Positions 15,882-25,024 of a DNA stretch of 57,811 bases are shown one piece after another. Below the pieces are notes generated by a model. The model was not told where the DNA came from. It saw only the letters and a list, made by a program, of their open reading frames with translations, and did no database searches. Made by a program: the position numbers and the translations under genes. Every line of letters starts with the position of its first letter. Positions within the stretch are counted from its first letter, which is position 1. This stretch comes from an uncultured bacterium. Lineage in GTDB: Bacteria > Myxococcota_A > Polyangia > Polyangiales > Houyiibacteriaceae. The stretch lies in contig CALJDU010000093.1 of the NCBI GenBank assembly GCA_938024995.1, positions 1 to 57,811 on the forward strand, read 5' to 3'.

Positions 15882-18101
15882 CTAGGGCTCGTAACGGAGG
15901 AGCGCCTCGACCTGGTCCGCTTCCAAGAGGTAGCCGAGATCCAGATCCGCGCGTCGCACATGAACCTGAGCGTTCGGCGCGTCCGACACGGGTGCGCCGA
16001 TCTGAATCGTCACGACGCGCGGGGACATGTCCTCGTGACGTGTAATGACGATCCGCGCGCGCGGCGGGTTGAGACCAAACGACGCGGGAGGGTCGCCGTA
16101 GCGCGTCGCGCCCGCAGCCCTGAGGTCCGCGAGACGCTCCGTCAGGCTTCGCGTCCGTTCTTCGTCGGGCTGCTCTCCAGAGAGCGTTCGAAAGTCGGCG
16201 CCGTCGTGAAGCAAGGTCACCGTTTGAGCGTCGGCCACGATCTCGATCTTCTCGATGTAATCGGTGCTGGTCGCGAGCACGTCCCGACGCGCGAGCGGCG
16301 CCAGCAACAAGCGCGCGAAGGCGTCCGGAATCACGAACGGCGTCGGATCGTCGTCGAGCTTGGCGAACGCGCCGCCTGACGTCTCCCCGTACACGATCAA
16401 GGTGCGCTGCGCGTCAGGTCGCGGGGCGTCTTCTTCGCCGTGATCGTGATCATGGTCGTGATCGTGTCCACCCGCCTCGGGCGCCCGGTAGTCGATCACG
16501 ACGCGGGCGCGGATGTCGCCGATCGCCTCACCCGGAGCGAAGCGCGTCACGCGCAGCTCGGCGAGACGAGAAGCCAGGTCGCGGGCGAGGGTAAGGTCCG
16601 CGTTCTGCGCGACCGGGGCGGTGATCGCGAAACCGCGCGCGCGTCGCTCCAGCACTTCGGTCACGCCGTTACGCTCAAGCTGCACCCGCGCGACCCGTTC
16701 GAGCTCTTCTTGAACCAGTGTCCTTCCGCGCAGCCGGGTAACATCCGCGGTAAAGAGCGCACGCAGCGCGGCCGGTGCGACCAAGACGACGGACTCGCCC
16801 GCGCGACGCAAGAACACGTTCTCGCCATCGACGCTCCCGAGCTCAACGACCTCCGCGCTCCGCTCCTGGTTCCGCGGCTTGATGGCCAACGTCGCGCTGG
16901 CGTCCCCGAACGCGACCGCGCTTGGGCCTTCGCGCGGGACGACCTCGGTGGCGCGGGTGCGGCGAAGATCACGCAGCCACTCGGCGAGCGCATCGCGATT
17001 CACCGGTCCGCTGGAGACGGTCGCTCCGTCGGTGAACTCATAGGTCAGCGCGCCCTCCTCTTCGGTCAGCGCCAACCGCGCACCGGCCTGCGTCGTAATC
17101 GAGAGCTCCGCGAGCTCGTCGTCCTGGGTCGTGACGACCCGCAATTCGCGATGGTCGTCGGTGTCGCGAATGAAGGGCGCGACGTCGCTGCGAAGCGCGC
17201 ACACAACGGGCCCATCGTCGACGCGAACGTGGACCTGCCCCTCTTCGTCGCAGTCCGCGCCCACGTTCATGGTGAACGGTCCGTCGGCGAGCTCGCCAGA
17301 GATGGTGATCGTTGGCGCGTCGAGCCCGTAGGCAGAAAGGTCTGTCGGTTCGTCGCTCACGAAGCTCCGCGCCTTCACCTGCGCGAGCGCGCGGATCGAC
17401 TCCTCCACGCGTCCGTCCGCCGCGCGCATCGCGACCGGCGCGGTCAAGAGCCAGCGGTCGTCGACCCGAGTCGCCGCGACGCTCCCGTATCGAATCGCCG
17501 AGATGGCCAACGTTGAGCGGGAGAAGATCTCTTTGTTACGGAAGTGGCCGGCGGCGTGGTCAACCGCCTCGAAGACATCGCGGCCGACGACAAACGCGTT
17601 CGGCTGATCCCCGATCGCGAGGTAGACGCCTCCACCGGTCGCGTCTCCCCCAAAGCGCAACGTCAGCACCTCGTTCGCGACGGTCAGGTCCGCTTGCACA
17701 CGCGGCGCGTTGAGCCCGAACTGCTCACGGTCCTCTGCGCTGATGTCGACGAGCTCGCGTCTTGAGTCTGCCCACTCGAGGGCGCCGAGCAGCGACCCGA
17801 TCGCTTCTTGGTCGGCCTCGCCGAGATCGGGTGTCTTCACCTGCCACGCTTCCCACTCCGATTCGACGATGTCGGTCTCGGCGTCTTCGTCGGTGTCCTT
17901 GGCGCGCTCAAGCACGATCGGCTCCGCGCCCGCCCGCGTGATCGCGATCTTGCTCAGCCGGCTTCGGACGAGTCGCTCGATGAGCTTGTTCTCGCGCGTC
18001 TGTAGCTCGACGCTGGTGAGCGTGTCCTTTTCGTAGAGGACGATGAACGCGAAGAGGGCGATCGCGACCGCGGTCATCCCCATCAGTGCACGCTTACTCA
18101 T
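15882..18101 (-). CDS. DUF4340 domain protein of an ABC/GldG-type operon
   Basis: Predicted membrane-anchored periplasmic protein of 739 residues. One N-terminal TM (ALMGMTAVAIALFAFIVLY) is followed by three or more DUF4340 repeats, each with a lead resembling SRLSKIAITRAG and a tail like FGLNAPRVQADLTV or FGLNPPRARIVITR, and blocks such as YLAIGDQPNAFVVGRDVF. DUF4340 proteins regularly follow ABC-2 and GldG-like genes, as here; their biochemical role is undefined. A His/Asp tract (HDHDHDHDHGEED, encoded near 16430-16470) interrupts the third repeat and could bind metal. I chose the ATG at 18101 because GGAGGCGGAG sits directly upstream, 11 bases after the GldG-like stop. An older frame opening runs further upstream but overlaps that gene. 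Confidence 0.87.
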   Translation of the reverse strand: MSKRALMGMTAVAIALFAFIVLYEKDTLTSVELQTRENKLIERLVRSRLSKIAITRAGAEPIVLERAKDTDEDAETDIVESEWEAWQVKTPDLGEADQEAIGSLLGALEWADSRRELVDISAEDREQFGLNAPRVQADLTVANEVLTLRFGGDATGGGVYLAIGDQPNAFVVGRDVFEAVDHAAGHFRNKEIFSRSTLAISAIRYGSVAATRVDDRWLLTAPVAMRAADGRVEESIRALAQVKARSFVSDEPTDLSAYGLDAPTITISGELADGPFTMNVGADCDEEGQVHVRVDDGPVVCALRSDVAPFIRDTDDHRELRVVTTQDDELAELSITTQAGARLALTEEEGALTYEFTDGATVSSGPVNRDALAEWLRDLRRTRATEVVPREGPSAVAFGDASATLAIKPRNQERSAEVVELGSVDGENVFLRRAGESVVLVAPAALRALFTADVTRLRGRTLVQEELERVARVQLERNGVTEVLERRARGFAITAPVAQNADLTLARDLASRLAELRVTRFAPGEAIGDIRARVVIDYRAPEAGGHDHDHDHDHGEEDAPRPDAQRTLIVYGETSGGAFAKLDDDPTPFVIPDAFARLLLAPLARRDVLATSTDYIEKIEIVADAQTVTLLHDGADFRTLSGEQPDEERTRSLTERLADLRAAGATRYGDPPASFGLNPPRARIVITRHEDMSPRVVTIQIGAPVSDAPNAQVHVRRADLDLGYLLEADQVEALLRYEP

Positions 18102-18111
18102 CTCCGCCTCC

Positions 18112-19650
18112 TCATGAACGCCTCGACCACCACACGGCGAACCCGAGCAGGAGGATGGAGAGCGGCATGAGCACGAGCACGCGGAAGCCCACGCCGGCGA
18201 CATCGCCCGCGGTCATCACGACCGCCTGGGCATCCCCTTCGCGTGGCGCGATCGAGATCAACGCTTCGCGCTCGGTGACCCAACCAACCCAACCATTGAA
18301 GATGTCGTAGTTCGCGAACTGTTGCTGGCTCAGGAACGTGCGCTCGAGGAAGTCGCTGTCGCCGACGACCACGATGCGGCCACCGCGCGTGGCTTGCACC
18401 GTCTCGTCGTCCGGGTCCTGATTGGCCGCGACGAACTCCGGGTGACGCGCTGCCGCGGCCACTGAGACCGGTCCGCGAATGTCATCTGCGCTCGGGGTCA
18501 GCTCGGCGTCGGGCGAGATGCTCGCGAGGTCGTCCTCGGCGTAGCTGGTCTCCGAGGTGGAGACCAAGGCGACCGCGTCGCTGCCCTCTTCCGCGCGCAC
18601 GCTCCGGACGATGTGGAACGCCGCCGCGCCACCCGTCGCGCGGATCTCTTCGGTGGTCGGATGGTCGCCGAAGTTGGACGCGAGGTACGCCTCCATCGGG
18701 TTGCCCATCAACATCAGCTGCGGGTCCAGCTCAAGGACAAAGGTGCGGTCGATCTGGATACCGACGTCTCGCGCGAGGTCCTCGAGTCCGGTCGGCGCGA
18801 CCTCGGTCCCTTCGGGGATCGGATCGAGCAGGAGCAGGAGGTTGCCGCCGCGCCGTAGGAACGCGGAGAGCGCCGTCGCCTCGCCTTCAGTAAACGGGCG
18901 CACCGGGCCGGCCACGAGGATCGCGTCACAGCCTTCACCCAGGCTTCGCGCGCCGCGGGTCTCGATGCTCTTGAGCTCGATGTTGTTCCGCTCGAGCTCG
19001 CCGCGGATGAAGTAGAGGCTGCGCTCGCCGCCGCTGGTCAGGTCCCACTCGCCGTGCCCCTCCGTCGCGCACAGAACCGCGGGGCGACCGTGAAGCACCT
19101 GCACCAATGCGCCGGTCAACGCGCGCTCGGCCTTCACGTCGACCTTGGCGCCCTGCCCCTCGACGCTGTAGCTGATGAAGTCGTCGCGGGTGATCTTCCA
19201 GCGGTCCTCGCCCGCTGTCACGACCGCGGCGACGTCCGCTTGAATGGCGCCCGAGCCTGCCGCGCCGATGTCGAAGCGCTCCGCGAGAAGCTGGAACTCG
19301 CTCCGGTCCCGGTCGGGATCGATGTGGCGAACGCTCACCCGCGCGCTGTGCGACCGGTATCGTGTCGAGAGCTCGCGCACGTCGTCGAACATGCTCTCGC
19401 CTTCGGAGAGGAAGAAGTAGATCTCGACGTCACGGTCGAGCCCTTGGAGGACCTCGCGCGTTTGGTCGGAGAGCGTGAACCGCTCGTCGCTCGTGAAGTC
19501 CCAACGCGTGTAGTGGCGGAACGCGAGGTAGTTGACCATGCACACAATCGCGAGCGCGAGGAGCACACCGACGGTAGACGTGAGCGTGAACTCGCCGCGG
19601 CGCACTTCGCGCTCGGTCGGCTCGCGCTTGGTTTCGCTTTTCTCAGTCAC
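18112..19650 (-). CDS. GldG-like ABC-associated auxiliary protein
   Basis: Auxiliary subunit of an ABC-2 transport system, about 512 residues, related to the GldG / 'ABC-type uncharacterized transport system' family. N-terminal TM at about 20-40 (FTLTSTVGVLLALAIVCMVNYLAF), then the family's hallmark RWDFTSDERFTLSDQTREVL, a large periplasmic domain with VEIYFFLSE and YRSHSARVSVRHIDPDRD, a DUF4350-like segment AILVAGPVRPFTEGEATALSAFLRRGGNLLLLLDP, and a C-terminal TM. The GTG at 19650 overlaps the permease stop (GTGA) and is preceded by AAAGGAGA, so the start is secure. In Bacteroidetes, GldG works with GldF and GldA in gliding; here gliding is only a possibility. Confidence 0.88.
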   Translation of the reverse strand: MTEKSETKREPTEREVRRGEFTLTSTVGVLLALAIVCMVNYLAFRHYTRWDFTSDERFTLSDQTREVLQGLDRDVEIYFFLSEGESMFDDVRELSTRYRSHSARVSVRHIDPDRDRSEFQLLAERFDIGAAGSGAIQADVAAVVTAGEDRWKITRDDFISYSVEGQGAKVDVKAERALTGALVQVLHGRPAVLCATEGHGEWDLTSGGERSLYFIRGELERNNIELKSIETRGARSLGEGCDAILVAGPVRPFTEGEATALSAFLRRGGNLLLLLDPIPEGTEVAPTGLEDLARDVGIQIDRTFVLELDPQLMLMGNPMEAYLASNFGDHPTTEEIRATGGAAAFHIVRSVRAEEGSDAVALVSTSETSYAEDDLASISPDAELTPSADDIRGPVSVAAAARHPEFVAANQDPDDETVQATRGGRIVVVGDSDFLERTFLSQQQFANYDIFNGWVGWVTEREALISIAPREGDAQAVVMTAGDVAGVGFRVLVLMPLSILLLGFAVWWSRRS

Positions 19651-20387
19651 GCGATCTCCTTTCGCGTGTCGAGGACCCGCACCGCGAGGAAAAGCGCGAG
19701 CGCCGTCATGCTCGCGTAGAAGGCGAGGTAGCGGCTGTCGACGACGCCCTTGCTGAAGTCCGCCATGTGCGACCAAACGCTGAGGTACGAAAAGAGCTCA
19801 CGGTAGTCCTCGAAGACGTACTCCCCGAGACCGGCAAGGAAGAACCCGCCGAGGAACAAGAAGGTGATGACCGCGGCCACGATCTGACGACGCGCGATGG
19901 TCGACGCGAGGAGCCCCCACGCCATGTAGAACGTGCCGATGCCGAGGACGCCGATGTAGCTCGAGAGCACGGTGCCATAGTCGATGTCGCCGTAGCGGCT
20001 CGTGATCCACACGTACATCAGCGTCGGGATCCACAGCGTCAGCCAGAAGACGAGCGCAGCGATGAACTTGCCCAAGATGATATCGGTGGAGGTCACCGGA
20101 GCGGTCATCAACGACTCAATCGTGCCCGATTGATTCTCGCCTGCCACGAGCCGCATCGTCATCAGCGGGACGAAGACGAGCTGCGGCACGAACGAGAGGA
20201 TCGTCTGTCCGAAGAACATCGAGAGCGGCGTGTCGCTGCCACCGAAGCTCAGGTTGTTCGCGAAGTACTGCGCGAACATGAAGTAGACGAAGCCCATCGT
20301 GAGGAGCCAAACGGTCAGCACCGCGTACGCCATGGGCGAGAGGAAGAACGAGTAAATCTCGCGCTTCGCGATGGCCAAAAACTTCAT
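19647..20387 (-). CDS. ABC-2 type permease, GldF-like
   Basis: Six-TM ABC-2 permease of 246 residues. It opens with FLAIAKREIYSFFLSPMAYAVLTVWLL, typical of GldF-like subunits, and contains the family's central MRLVAGENQSGTIESLMTAPVTSTDIILGKF segment between TM2 and TM3. It probably forms the membrane channel with the ATPase encoded just upstream. The ATG at 20387 overlaps the ATPase stop (ATGA), and its own stop overlaps the GldG-like GTG, so the three genes are translationally coupled. The substrate is unknown. Confidence 0.92.
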   Translation of the reverse strand: MKFLAIAKREIYSFFLSPMAYAVLTVWLLTMGFVYFMFAQYFANNLSFGGSDTPLSMFFGQTILSFVPQLVFVPLMTMRLVAGENQSGTIESLMTAPVTSTDIILGKFIAALVFWLTLWIPTLMYVWITSRYGDIDYGTVLSSYIGVLGIGTFYMAWGLLASTIARRQIVAAVITFLFLGGFFLAGLGEYVFEDYRELFSYLSVWSHMADFSKGVVDSRYLAFYASMTALALFLAVRVLDTRKEIA

Positions 20388-21343
20388 TCTTCCTCTCCCT
20401 TCTCCTGCGCATCGGTCTCGTCAGCCACCTCTTCGATGGTCGTGAGCTTGGCGAAGACCTCTTCCAGCGAGGTCACCGCGACGCGCAGTTCCCGAAGCTT
20501 GAGCCCGCGCGAGATCACCGCGCTCGCGATCGCCTCGAGCGCGTCCTCGGACGACGGGCTCGTGACCTTCGCGGTGTGGACGTCGTCCTTGCTCGAGACG
20601 GTGACCTCCCCATGCGACTCGAGGGTGTCGATGAGATCCTCGCGCGAACCACGGGCGACAACCTTCACGACCTGTTGATCACCGCGGCGAAGCTCCTTGG
20701 GGCGACCGGAACCGACCTTGCGTCCGCTGTTGATGATGACGACGCGCTCGCAGGTCGCTTCGACCTCGGGGAGAATGTGTGTCGAGAGCAGCACCGTCTT
20801 TTCGCCGGCGAAGCTCTTGATGAGCTGACGAACCTCGCGGATCTGGTTTGGGTCGAGACCGGAAGACGGTTCGTCCAAAATGAGGAGCGGCGGATCGGCG
20901 ACCAACGCATCCGCGAGTGCGACGCGTTGCCGGTAGCCTTTGGAGAGCTGCGCGATGATCCGGTCTCGGACGTCTTCGATGTTCGCTCGCTCGAGCGCTC
21001 GATCAATCGCGCTCGCGATCGACTTTCGCGGGACGCCTTTGATCGCCGCGCGATACGCCAAGTGTTCGCGAACACGCATTTCGCGGTAGAGCGGCGCGCC
21101 TTCGGGCATGTAGCCAATCAGCTTTCGGACCGCGTTGGGATCTTCAGAAACGTCGTGCCCGCCGATGCGGATACGCCCGGCAGTGGGGTTCAAATAGCCG
21201 GTCAGCATCCGGAGCGTCGTGGACTTGCCCGCGCCGTTAGGGCCCAAAAAGCCAACGATTTCGCCCTTCGCGACCGAAAAATGGAGGTCGCGGACAGCTT
21301 GATGGCTGCCGTACCGCTTAGAGAGGTCTTCGACTTCGATCAC
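20384..21343 (-). CDS. ABC transporter ATP-binding protein, GldA-like
   Basis: Nucleotide-binding subunit of 319 residues. Walker A GPNGAGKST near residue 35, Q/E-loop GYMPEGAPLY, signature LSKGYRQR (a variant of LSGGQ), Walker B LLILDEPSSGLDP, and the switch His in LLSTHILPEVE. The C-terminal extension of about 100 residues after the ABC core ends in an acidic tail (DAQEKGEEE). It is the first gene of a four-gene operon with permease, GldG-like and DUF4340 proteins. The start is a GTG at 21343 (reads MIEVEDLSKRYG). The promoter must lie in the 165-base gap shared with the divergent sigma factor gene. Confidence 0.93.
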   Translation of the reverse strand: MIEVEDLSKRYGSHQAVRDLHFSVAKGEIVGFLGPNGAGKSTTLRMLTGYLNPTAGRIRIGGHDVSEDPNAVRKLIGYMPEGAPLYREMRVREHLAYRAAIKGVPRKSIASAIDRALERANIEDVRDRIIAQLSKGYRQRVALADALVADPPLLILDEPSSGLDPNQIREVRQLIKSFAGEKTVLLSTHILPEVEATCERVVIINSGRKVGSGRPKELRRGDQQVVKVVARGSREDLIDTLESHGEVTVSSKDDVHTAKVTSPSSEDALEAIASAVISRGLKLRELRVAVTSLEEVFAKLTTIEEVADETDAQEKGEEE

Positions 21344-21403
21344 GGCGCAGATAAACCCTTAAGACACACATCTCGCAACACCCAACGCGCGGGAAGCCTT
21401 CCG

Positions 21404-21425
21404 TCACCTCAAAAGGTGATTTTTG
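21404..21425 (+). terminator. Small hairpin with T-run in the sigma factor leader
   Basis: A perfect 6-base-pair stem (TCACCT / AGGTGA, loop CAAA) followed directly by TTTTT. It resembles a short intrinsic terminator or attenuator. It lies between two divergent genes, 84 bases before the sigma factor ATG, so it would only act on a transcript starting further upstream. On the opposite strand there is no T-run. The rest of the 165-base gap (21344-21508) holds AT-rich promoter-like sequence around 21421-21455 but no clear consensus pair. Confidence 0.3.
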
Positions 21426-21508
21426 CAGGATGATCTTTTAGGTTGAGATTTAACGCGTTCTCGTTGAATCCGACCTGCGCGTAGCGCAACGGAACGGGTA
21501 GAGGCATC

Positions 21509-22228
21509 ATGGTACCCTCAAATGCAGAGTCGGCGCGCTTCGTCCTTCCACGAACTCAGCGCCTGAACGGACGGTCGGCGTTGGATCCTCTTGTTGAACG
21601 CGCAAAAAGCGGCGAAAAAGCTGCGTTCCGCGAGCTTTTCGAGCTCCACCGCGAAATGGTGGCGCGCGTCGTCTACCGAATGCTCGGTCCCTCGCCCGAG
21701 GTGGAGGATGTCGTTCAAGACGTCTTCGTCAACGTCTTCCGCTCCCTTCACACCTTCCGTGGTGACTCCAAGTTCACGACCTGGCTCTATCGACTCGCGA
21801 CCAATGTCACCAAGATGCACCTCCGGAAGAAGCGCAGCCGTCCTCGCTTCGTCGACGTGCCAGACGATCGCCCAGTCGAGCGCGTGGAGTCCCGGACCCC
21901 ACGGGACGAGGCGGAGCAGCGTGAGCGGATCACCGCGATTTATCGCTTGCTCGATCAGCTCAGCGAGAAGAAGCGAGAGGTCATCGTCCTTCACGACTTT
22001 GAAGGCATCTCCGCCAAAGAGATCTCCGAGCGCGTCGGTGCTCCGGTGTTGACCGTTCGGACCCGCCTCTTTTACGCGCGCAAGGAGCTCTACGCCGCGC
22101 TTGAGAACGAGCCGGTCCTCTCCAACTTGGTGGACCACCTCAAGAAGAAGAAAAAGACGCGGCCGAAGAAGTCCAAGGCGCGTCAGTCGAGCTCTTCCGA
22201 GTTCCCGATCGCGGGAGCTGTGACATGA
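21509..22228 (+). CDS. ECF-type RNA polymerase sigma factor
   Basis: Sigma-70 family, group 4 (ECF) sigma factor of 239 residues. Region 2 runs about 38-105 (FRELFELHREMVARVVYRMLG, then PEVEDVVQDVFVNVFRSLHTF and TTWLYRLATNVTKMHLRKKR). Region 4 runs about 147-195, with a helix-turn-helix GISAKEISERVGAPVLTVRTRLFYARKEL. A basic, Lys-rich tail (KKKKKTRPKKSKARQ) of about 35 residues follows and is unusual in length. The ATG at 21509 has an AGAGG site 5 bases upstream. Its stop overlaps the next gene by four bases (ATGA), placing it in an operon with a putative anti-sigma factor, the standard ECF arrangement. Confidence 0.93.
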   Translation: MVPSNAESARFVLPRTQRLNGRSALDPLVERAKSGEKAAFRELFELHREMVARVVYRMLGPSPEVEDVVQDVFVNVFRSLHTFRGDSKFTTWLYRLATNVTKMHLRKKRSRPRFVDVPDDRPVERVESRTPRDEAEQRERITAIYRLLDQLSEKKREVIVLHDFEGISAKEISERVGAPVLTVRTRLFYARKELYAALENEPVLSNLVDHLKKKKKTRPKKSKARQSSSSEFPIAGAVT

Positions 22229-23646
22229 GCCAGAAGATTCATCGCCCGAAGTGGATGGCGTTGACCGCGCTCGCTTCAGACGCGCTGAGCCAGGAAGGGA
22301 CCGAGCGGCTCCTTCGTCACCTCGCTCAGTGCGAAGTCTGCGAGGACGCTTTGATCGAGATTGAGGCCTACGAGCAGGTCGCCGCCGAGGTGCGCGACTT
22401 GCCCGCCCCGGAGATCGACTGGTCGAAGATGGAGCTCTCCATCGAGCGTGAAGCGTCCAAGGCCGCGCGTTCCGCGAAGCGTCGAGAGGAAGGCACCAGC
22501 TGGCCTTTGATCGCGCTCGCTGCAGCCGCCCTGCTCGCGGTCATCTTCAGCCTCTCTCCCAGAGCGGCGGAAGAAGAGCCCGTCGTCGCGTCCATCCCAG
22601 GCGCGGAGCTGGCGGCACCGGAACACGATCTCGTCGGCGCGGTCGTCGCGGTCGCGGGAGAAGTCGTCATCGACGGCTCGCGCATCGAGATCGGTGGCGA
22701 GGTTAACGGTGGCCAGTCGATTCAGACTCGCGAAGGTGGCGTCGCCCATGTTCGGCTCGCGGACGGAACCGGGTTCCAGGTTCCCGGCGCCTCCGAGGTC
22801 CAGGTTCACCGCCTGACGGAAGAGCGCGTCGTCTTGGAGCTGCGCGGAGGCAGCGTCGCGAACAAGGTCCGAACCGGAACGCGGTACCGCGTGGACGTGG
22901 GTCGCTACTCCGTGCTCGTGCGAGGCACCCTGTTTCGCGTCGATCGCCAAGACGACGATGTCACGGTCACGCTGGATGAGGGTCGCGTCGAGATCCGTCG
23001 AGATGACCAGCCCATCACGATGCTCAACGCCCCCGCGCGGTGGAGCTCCGCCGACCTGATCGCGGAAGAAGTCGTGGCGCGCATCGCGGTCGAGACCCCG
23101 CGGCTGTCAGTCGACAACCCCATCCTCGAGATCCCGCCGATGACCGACATCGTCGCCTGGACCGTGGACGGCTCGCGCTTCCCCGCGGGCAACATCGCGA
23201 TGCGATTGCCGGTCGGTGTTCACGAAGTCCGCGCGCTCACGGTAGGTGGCGAGGAGCTCATCGGGAGCATCACCATGCTGCCGGAAGGCGCCCGCATCTC
23301 TGAGGACATGATTCGCGGTCAGAGTGAGACCCCAGCGGCGCGTCCCCGCGCATCGGTGGGCCAGCTCTCTGCGTCTGAGATTCGCTCCGTCGTCAGCGCG
23401 CGGAACCGTTTCCTTCAGCAGTGCTACCAGCGGGTCCTCAGCCGTTCTGCTCCAGATCTCTCGGGTCGACTCCGCATGCGCGTCAACGTGAAGCGCGACG
23501 GACACGTTCGTCGCGTTGAGCTCCTCGACGAGACTCACCCTGCGCTTGAGCGCTGCATCACGCGCGAAGCGAACGGCTGGGTCTTCCCTGAGCCGGAAGG
23601 CGGCCCGGTCACGTTCGTACTGCCGCTCAACCTGCGCCAGCGCTAG
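22225..23646 (+). CDS. Zinc-finger/FecR anti-sigma-type protein with AgmX/PglI C-terminal domain
   Basis: Fusion protein of 473 residues, coupled to the ECF sigma gene. An N-terminal anti-sigma zinc finger carries HLAQCEVC (the HxxxCxxC motif, about residues 32-39). A TM follows at about 92-112 (WPLIALAAAALLAVIFSL). The periplasmic part contains a FecR domain (about 130-260, with GGQSIQTREGGVAHVRLADGT and SVLVRGTLFRVDRQ). The last 100 residues form an AgmX/PglI-type C-terminal domain (IRSVVSARNRFLQQCYQRVL, LSGRLRMRVNVKRDGHVRRVEL, ALERCITREANGWVFPEPEGGPVTFVLPLNL), a TonB-like fold found in myxobacteria. Likely role: hold the sigma factor and sense an envelope signal, inferred from the domains and coupling. 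Confidence 0.88.
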   Translation: MSQKIHRPKWMALTALASDALSQEGTERLLRHLAQCEVCEDALIEIEAYEQVAAEVRDLPAPEIDWSKMELSIEREASKAARSAKRREEGTSWPLIALAAAALLAVIFSLSPRAAEEEPVVASIPGAELAAPEHDLVGAVVAVAGEVVIDGSRIEIGGEVNGGQSIQTREGGVAHVRLADGTGFQVPGASEVQVHRLTEERVVLELRGGSVANKVRTGTRYRVDVGRYSVLVRGTLFRVDRQDDDVTVTLDEGRVEIRRDDQPITMLNAPARWSSADLIAEEVVARIAVETPRLSVDNPILEIPPMTDIVAWTVDGSRFPAGNIAMRLPVGVHEVRALTVGGEELIGSITMLPEGARISEDMIRGQSETPAARPRASVGQLSASEIRSVVSARNRFLQQCYQRVLSRSAPDLSGRLRMRVNVKRDGHVRRVELLDETHPALERCITREANGWVFPEPEGGPVTFVLPLNLRQR

Positions 23647-23674
23647 CAACGGACCAACCAACAGAAACAGACGA

Positions 23675-23693
23675 CGCCCGCCTCGAGCGGGCG
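23675..23693 (+). terminator. GC hairpin after the sigma/anti-sigma operon
   Basis: A 7-base-pair stem (CGCCCGC / GCGGGCG) with a 5-base loop lies 29 bases after the anti-sigma stop and is followed by CGTTT. The T-run is short, so it is only a plausible intrinsic terminator. The remaining gap to the deacetylase gene holds no other signal that I can support. Confidence 0.4.
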
Positions 23694-23819
23694 CGTTTCG
23701 GGCGCTGGATGGCGACGAGAAGACGTCGCGCGTCACTCGTGATCCGAGTCGAGGGATCACCCACGAGTCCACGCGCGCCACTTTCTTTGTGCTGATCCCG
23801 TCTTCCGTATGGTGGACCG

Positions 23820-24872
23820 GTGGCACCCTCTCCTCTCTTCTCCGCATGCGTCTACGGACTCGCGCTTACCTCTGGAGTCGCGTTCGCGCACTACACGGAC
23901 ATTGGTCGTTTCAAGCCCGCTGTATTCACGACGAAGGACCCCTCAGCCTTGGCTTCTTCGGAGCCGATGGTCCCGCCCACCGAGGTCTCTGATCTCGGCG
24001 CCAACGAGGACGACGAGGACATCACGCCGGTCGTTCGCGCGCCCGATGGCTCGGGGAGTCGCTTTGCGAACGGCCGGATCATCACCGGCTCCACGCCACA
24101 CAAACTGATCCTCTTCACCTTCGACGATGGCCCGGATCTCCGGACAACGCCGCAGCTCCTGGATCAGCTCGACGCGCACGGCGTCAAAGCGGTCTTCTTC
24201 GTGACGACGAGTCGCTTCAACGGCCGCGGTCGACGACACGCGGAGCAAGCCGAGCTCGCGCGTGAGATCGTGCAGCGCGGACACATTATCGGGAACCACA
24301 CTGTCCTTCACTCGCAGCTGCCAACCCTCACCTCGACCGAGGTCATCCAGGAGATCGAACGCGCCCAAGAACACATCGAAGACGTCACCGGCGTCCGTCC
24401 TTGGCTCTTCCGTCCGCCCGGAGGCAGTCACTCTCCACGCGTCGATCGCTTGCTCGCCGCCCGCGGTTACACCCAAATGCTCTGGAACCTGGGCACCGGC
24501 GACTTTCAGGTGCAGTCACCAGAGGAGGTCTTCCGGATCTTCCGGCGTCGGCTCGCGGTTCTCTCTCGCAGCGGAGACAACGGCGGCGTGGTGCTCCTCC
24601 ACGACACCCACCGCTGGAGCGTCGAGGCCTTCCCGCGGATCATGTCGCATCTCAAGAAGAAGAACTGCGAACTGCTTGAGCGCGGCGAAGAGCTTTATGA
24701 CGTCGTAGACGATCCCGCCCTCTTCTTCGAACCCCGTATCGGTGACGATCAGCTCGCGGACGCTTCGACCGTCGCTGCTCCTGCGCGTCCCGCCGAAGAG
24801 GTCCTCCAAGCGAGGCAAGACCGGCTCCGTGAGCGCGAAACCCTGCGCTGTGGCGCCCTCGCCTCGCTCTAA
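23820..24872 (+). CDS. Secreted polysaccharide deacetylase (NodB domain)
   Basis: Carbohydrate esterase family 4 enzyme of 350 residues, likely exported. A signal peptide ends near AFA-H (about residue 23). The NodB domain spans about 93-290, with motif 1 TFDDGP (catalytic base Asp and metal Asp), motif 2 GNHTVLH (metal His residues), motif 3 RPPGGSHSP, and motif 5 VVLLHD. These proteins remove N-acetyl groups from peptidoglycan, chitin or exopolysaccharide in the periplasm or outside; which one cannot be told. The start is a GTG at 23820 without a good ribosome-binding site. An Arg/Glu-rich C-terminal tail follows the domain. It lies downstream of the ECF operon, separated by a hairpin. Confidence 0.9.
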   Translation: MAPSPLFSACVYGLALTSGVAFAHYTDIGRFKPAVFTTKDPSALASSEPMVPPTEVSDLGANEDDEDITPVVRAPDGSGSRFANGRIITGSTPHKLILFTFDDGPDLRTTPQLLDQLDAHGVKAVFFVTTSRFNGRGRRHAEQAELAREIVQRGHIIGNHTVLHSQLPTLTSTEVIQEIERAQEHIEDVTGVRPWLFRPPGGSHSPRVDRLLAARGYTQMLWNLGTGDFQVQSPEEVFRIFRRRLAVLSRSGDNGGVVLLHDTHRWSVEAFPRIMSHLKKKNCELLERGEELYDVVDDPALFFEPRIGDDQLADASTVAAPARPAEEVLQARQDRLRERETLRCGALASL

Positions 24873-25024
24873 CTCCATTTGAAAACGCCGGGATCCCCGT
24901 ACGCGACATCGGTCAACGTGCGCACTGCGGCGACCTGCGGCGCAGCGCCCAGAACACCGATCACGCAGCGGGGCCACGCGCATTGTTCCTTCTTTGTTTG
25001 GCGTGAGGCGAATACAGTCGACGC

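Noticed and set aside
16430..16475. Short tandem-looking DNA repeat that could be a simple-sequence repeat or protein-binding site
   Set aside because: It lies within a coding sequence in frame and encodes alternating His and Asp. I keep it as a protein feature rather than a DNA element.
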